This document shows positions 6,582-9,214 of a stretch of DNA of 9,214 nucleotides, piece after piece. Position numbers and translations under genes: made by a program. Source of the DNA: Enterobacterales bacterium. GTDB lineage: Bacteria; Pseudomonadota; Gammaproteobacteria; Enterobacterales; Succinivibrionaceae. Every line of letters starts with the position of its first letter. Position 1 is the first letter of the stretch. The notes under the pieces are model-generated. The model had not been told where the DNA came from and did no database searches. It saw nothing but the letters and a program-made list of their open reading frames with translations. The stretch covers positions 1-9,214 of the forward strand of contig CAAGDP010000144.1 in NCBI GenBank assembly GCA_900768635.1. The letters are read 5' to 3'.

Positions 6582-8632
6582 ACTTTCTCACCTATCATCC
6601 CGTTAAATTCTTCTTCACTGATGAGTCTGATCCCCAGCTCCTGAGCTTTACTGTACTTCGATCCGGGATTGTTGCCATAAATCACCGCAGTTGTTTTGGC
6701 AGATACCGATCCTGCCACTTTTGCACCTAATTCCTGCAACTTGTTTTTAACTTCGGTTCTGCTCTTCTGCATCGTTCCGGTGATCACAAAAGTTTTACCC
6801 AGGAATGGTAAATCTTTCTCATCCGGTGCTTTTATTTCCGGCCATGCAATACCTGCTTCCAGAAGTTCATCAATAATCCGGTTGTTATGCTCTTCTCCAA
6901 AGAAATTACAGACATGATTTGCCACCACATCTCCTACATCCTCCACTGTTTTCAATTCATCAAAGGATGCAGCTCTTAATTTATCAAGAGTAAGGAATTT
7001 ACTGGCTAGAGATAAAGCCGTTGCTTCACCGACTTCCCGAATACCCAAAGCATAAATAAAACGGGGTAGAGTTGTGTTTTTTGATTTTTCAATAGAAGCT
7101 ATAAGTTTGGTTATCAGCTTACTGTCAGATGCAGTATTGAGATCCTCCAGTTTTTCCTGCTCGCGATAGAATTTAAACAATCGGTCACTGGTAAGTTTGT
7201 ATATGTCACTTAAGTGAGCAATCAACCCGCCGTCATACAAATTTTCAATAATTTTATCACCCAGTCCATCAATATTCATGGCCTGTCTGGAAACAAAGTG
7301 TTTTAAAGATTCCTTAACCTGTGCACTGCAGAACAAACCACCCGAGCAACGGGCCACGGCTTCATCCTCAGTTTTCTCAATCTTAGATCCGCATACCGGG
7401 CAAACTTTCGGAAAAATCACCGGCTTTAATTCACAGCCCGTGCGACGTTCCTTTACCACACCCACAATCTGAGGGATCACATCACCGGCTCTGCGTACTA
7501 TGACTGTATCCCCTATCATTACATCCAATCTACGGATTTCGTCCTCATTATGCAAAGTGGCATTAGATACTGTAACACCGCTTACATAAACCGGAGCAAG
7601 GCGGGCAACCGGTGTTACCGCACCGGTTCTTCCCACCTGAAAATCCACATTAAGAAGAGTAGTCATCTCTTCACGTGCTGGAAATTTATAAGCAATAGCC
7701 CAACGGGGAGATTTGGTAATAAATCCCAACATTTCCTGATCAGCTATACTATTAACCTTAATCACCACCCCGTCAATTTCATAAGCCAGGGAATCTCTTT
7801 TTTCACCAACGCTTTTATAAAAGTCACGACAGAACTGAACTCCTACACCTACTCTGGTTTCATTATTAACCGGGATCCCCAGACTATGAACATAAGCTAA
7901 TCTTTCAGAATGAGATTCCGGCAAATCAACTCCTTCAGCAATACCTAAGGCATAACAATTAAACATGAGCGGGCGTTTGGCAGTAATTTTAGGATCCAAC
8001 TGACGTAACGAACCTGCTGCAGCATTTCTTGGATTGGCAAAAACTTTCTCTCCGCGAACCCTGGCTCTGGCATTCCAGCGTTCAAAACCATCCTTGGGCA
8101 TAACAACTTCACCGCGAACTTCCAATCGTTGGGGTGGATTATCAGTTTTAAGGCGTAACGGTACATTTTTTATAGTTCTGACATTTAAGGTTATATCCTC
8201 GCCTACCTGTCCATTCCCTCTGGTTGCAGCCCGAACCATAACACCATTCTCATAAAGAATACTGCAGGCCAGCCCGTCAAGTTTTACTTCGCAACAAAAT
8301 TCCAGCTTATCCGCATCTGTACGTTCATTGATGCGAGAAACAAAAGCCTGCAGTTCACCATCAGTGAAAATATCGTCCAAACTAAGCATAGGAACTTCAT
8401 GTTCAACCTTGGTAAAGCTGCTGAGAACCTTGTCACCTACCCTTTGTGTAGGAGATGAAGGATCGATGAGTTCAGGAAATTCCATCTCCAGAGCTTTCAG
8501 CTCGTGATAAAGACGATCGTACTCAGCATCGGGAACTGATGGCTGATCATATACATAATATTCTTCAGCATAACGATTAAGTAAGGAAACTAATTCACTT
8601 ATACGCTGACCTGCATCCTGATTATTTTCCAT
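6578..8632 (-). CDS. ligA: NAD-dependent DNA ligase LigA
   Basis: This 684-aa enzyme seals nicks between Okazaki fragments and in repair, using NAD (family knowledge). The length fits the family (E. coli 671). Seen in order: domain Ia with YYVYDQPSVPDAEYDRL (25-41); the adenylation domain with EVKLDG, where Lys117 is the AMP-accepting residue; RGEVVMP (173-179); the EIDGVVIK motif (285-292); WAIAYKFPA (311-319); the OB fold with VGRTGAVTPVA (333-343); a four-Cys zinc finger (Cys411, 414, 429, 435), with the same spacing as E. coli; helix-hairpin-helix repeats (about 450-575) with IDGLG and ALGIREVGE; and a BRCT domain (608-684). All catalytic parts are intact. I chose ATG 8632 because AGGTGG precedes it at 4 nt and its N-terminus matches the family; a GTG at 8668 is in frame but lacks a ribosome site. 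zipA, usually upstream in gammaproteobacteria, is absent. Confidence 0.98.
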   Translation of the reverse strand: MENNQDAGQRISELVSLLNRYAEEYYVYDQPSVPDAEYDRLYHELKALEMEFPELIDPSSPTQRVGDKVLSSFTKVEHEVPMLSLDDIFTDGELQAFVSRINERTDADKLEFCCEVKLDGLACSILYENGVMVRAATRGNGQVGEDITLNVRTIKNVPLRLKTDNPPQRLEVRGEVVMPKDGFERWNARARVRGEKVFANPRNAAAGSLRQLDPKITAKRPLMFNCYALGIAEGVDLPESHSERLAYVHSLGIPVNNETRVGVGVQFCRDFYKSVGEKRDSLAYEIDGVVIKVNSIADQEMLGFITKSPRWAIAYKFPAREEMTTLLNVDFQVGRTGAVTPVARLAPVYVSGVTVSNATLHNEDEIRRLDVMIGDTVIVRRAGDVIPQIVGVVKERRTGCELKPVIFPKVCPVCGSKIEKTEDEAVARCSGGLFCSAQVKESLKHFVSRQAMNIDGLGDKIIENLYDGGLIAHLSDIYKLTSDRLFKFYREQEKLEDLNTASDSKLITKLIASIEKSKNTTLPRFIYALGIREVGEATALSLASKFLTLDKLRAASFDELKTVEDVGDVVANHVCNFFGEEHNNRIIDELLEAGIAWPEIKAPDEKDLPFLGKTFVITGTMQKSRTEVKNKLQELGAKVAGSVSAKTTAVIYGNNPGSKYSKAQELGIRLISEEEFNGMIGEKV

Positions 8633-9027
8633 AAACCCACCTGATATAATCGACGTGACATTCTCCACTACTTTAGAAGTGAGGCTCCCTGTTCGATTGG
8701 TATAATGATCAAAGCATTAATCACAGTAGCAACAACAAATCCATACTAAATCTTATGCTCAGCTAACTATTTGACATCGATAGGACTATTTTATGCAACA
8801 GCTTCTTCACAAATCAGTAGTCCGGTCATTTGTTAACAGATCACGGTATATTAGTATTTTTTATCAAATTTATGTGATTTTTCAAGATTATAACAGCTTG
8901 GGTAAAAATGTTGTATAAGATCTAAAATCAGCAATTTTTGAAAATTTACTAGTTGAAATCTTGATTATTCTCAATCATATTTGTTAGTTTAAACCGGCTA
9001 GAGCAAACTGTTTATAAACTCAATAAG
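8633..9027. other. Divergent intergenic region between ligA and the right AAA-ATPase-like gene
   Basis: No convincing gene, RNA gene or terminator is seen in this AT-rich stretch. I found no clear promoter for ligA on the minus strand. On the plus strand there are two perfect extended -10 motifs TGNTATAAT (8642-8650 and 8698-8706), both without a good -35 box, and a TTGACA at 8771-8776 without a good -10. The 3' end holds the conserved promoter block of the right-hand gene. Confidence 0.5.
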
Positions 9028-9055
9028 TTGAATTACCGATGATATCGGCTAAAAT
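9028..9055 (+). promoter_or_regulatory. Sigma70-type promoter of the right AAA-ATPase-like gene
   Basis: TTGAAT (9028-9033), 16-bp spacer, TAAAAT (9050-9055), with an expected start near 9062 and a leader of about 28 nt. The spacer holds a palindrome CCGAT-GAT-ATCGG (9036-9048). Boxes, spacing and distance to the ATG are identical to those of the paralogue at 1161. Confidence 0.75.
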
Positions 9056-9089
9056 GAAGCTATCAGACGAAATTTCTAGAGAGGTGTTC

Positions 9090-9214
9090 ATGAGCGTAAA
9101 AACCTTTAAACCATTACCAATCGGCAATGAGGACTTTGCTTCATTAAGGGAGAAAGGTTATTACTATGTAGATAAGACCTCATACCTTAAAACGGTTTTT
9201 ACCCATCCAGCCCC
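9090..9214 (+). CDS. AAA-ATPase-like protein (PF09820 family), 5' end, runs off right edge
   Basis: ATG 9090 follows AGAGAGG (9078-9084) at 5 nt. The 41 visible codons encode MSVKTFKPLPIGNEDF, LREKGYYYVDKTSYL and VFTHPA, which matches the N-terminus of the protein starting at 1161 at about 30 of 41 positions with no gap. The P-loop lies just beyond the window edge and cannot be checked, so an intact gene is inferred from the paralogue. It is transcribed away from ligA. The function of the family is not established. Confidence 0.85.
   Translation, partial: MSVKTFKPLPIGNEDFASLREKGYYYVDKTSYLKTVFTHPA

Noticed and set aside
8630..8668. GTG at 8668 as the ligA start, adding 12 residues.
   Set aside because: No ribosome-binding site precedes it, the extra residues do not match the family, and ATG 8632 has a good AGGTGG.
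1..9214. CRISPR array, insertion sequence, tRNA or attachment site.
   Set aside because: No regularly spaced repeats, transposase-like frame, tRNA fold or flanking direct repeat was seen on either strand.

Overview
The window reads as a low-GC gammaproteobacterial chromosome. The hfq-hflX-hflK-hflC block is the gammaproteobacterial arrangement, and LigA, HflX, HflK and HflC match the E. coli proteins closely from memory. Two copies of the 'AAA-ATPase-like' family (PF09820, typically joined to a PD-(D/E)XK domain, formerly DUF1703) lie at the edges. That family is strongly expanded in anaerobic gut bacteria, so a gut or rumen gammaproteobacterium such as a member of the Succinivibrionaceae is the best guess. 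This placement is inference; no rRNA or marker gene is present to settle it.

Layout. Positions 1-1161 (minus strand) hold the first 387 codons of an AAA-ATPase-like gene that runs off the left edge. Positions 1162-1554 are intergenic and contain that gene's promoter and a strong intrinsic terminator closing the hfl operon. Positions 1555-5022 (minus) are hfq, hflX, hflK and hflC in tight order (Hfq RNA chaperone, ribosome-associated GTPase, and the two SPFH membrane proteins that control FtsH). Positions 5023-5384 are the hfq promoter and a leader of about 155 nt that contains a 45-codon open frame ending at the hfq ribosome-binding site. Positions 5385-8632 (minus) are ligA (NAD-dependent DNA ligase) followed, with a 4-nt ATGA overlap, by an MltD-like lipoprotein lytic transglycosylase. 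Positions 8633-9089 are a divergent intergenic region. Positions 9090-9214 (plus) are the first 41 codons of a second AAA-ATPase-like gene.

The housekeeping genes look intact and ordinary in function. The usual gammaproteobacterial neighbours are missing, however: no miaA before hfq and no zipA before ligA, so the block has been rearranged. The most interesting structure is the frame around it. Two paralogous AAA-ATPase-like genes face outwards as an inverted pair, and their similarity does not stop at the start codon. It continues without a gap through the leader and through a matching sigma70-type promoter (TTGAAT-N16-TAAAAT), so each gene was duplicated together with its regulatory region. 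Secondary points are an Hfq with a one-residue longer loop and an RKEK rim, a probable TTG start for hflX with no visible Shine-Dalgarno, and a small open frame at the very 5' end of the hfq transcript.
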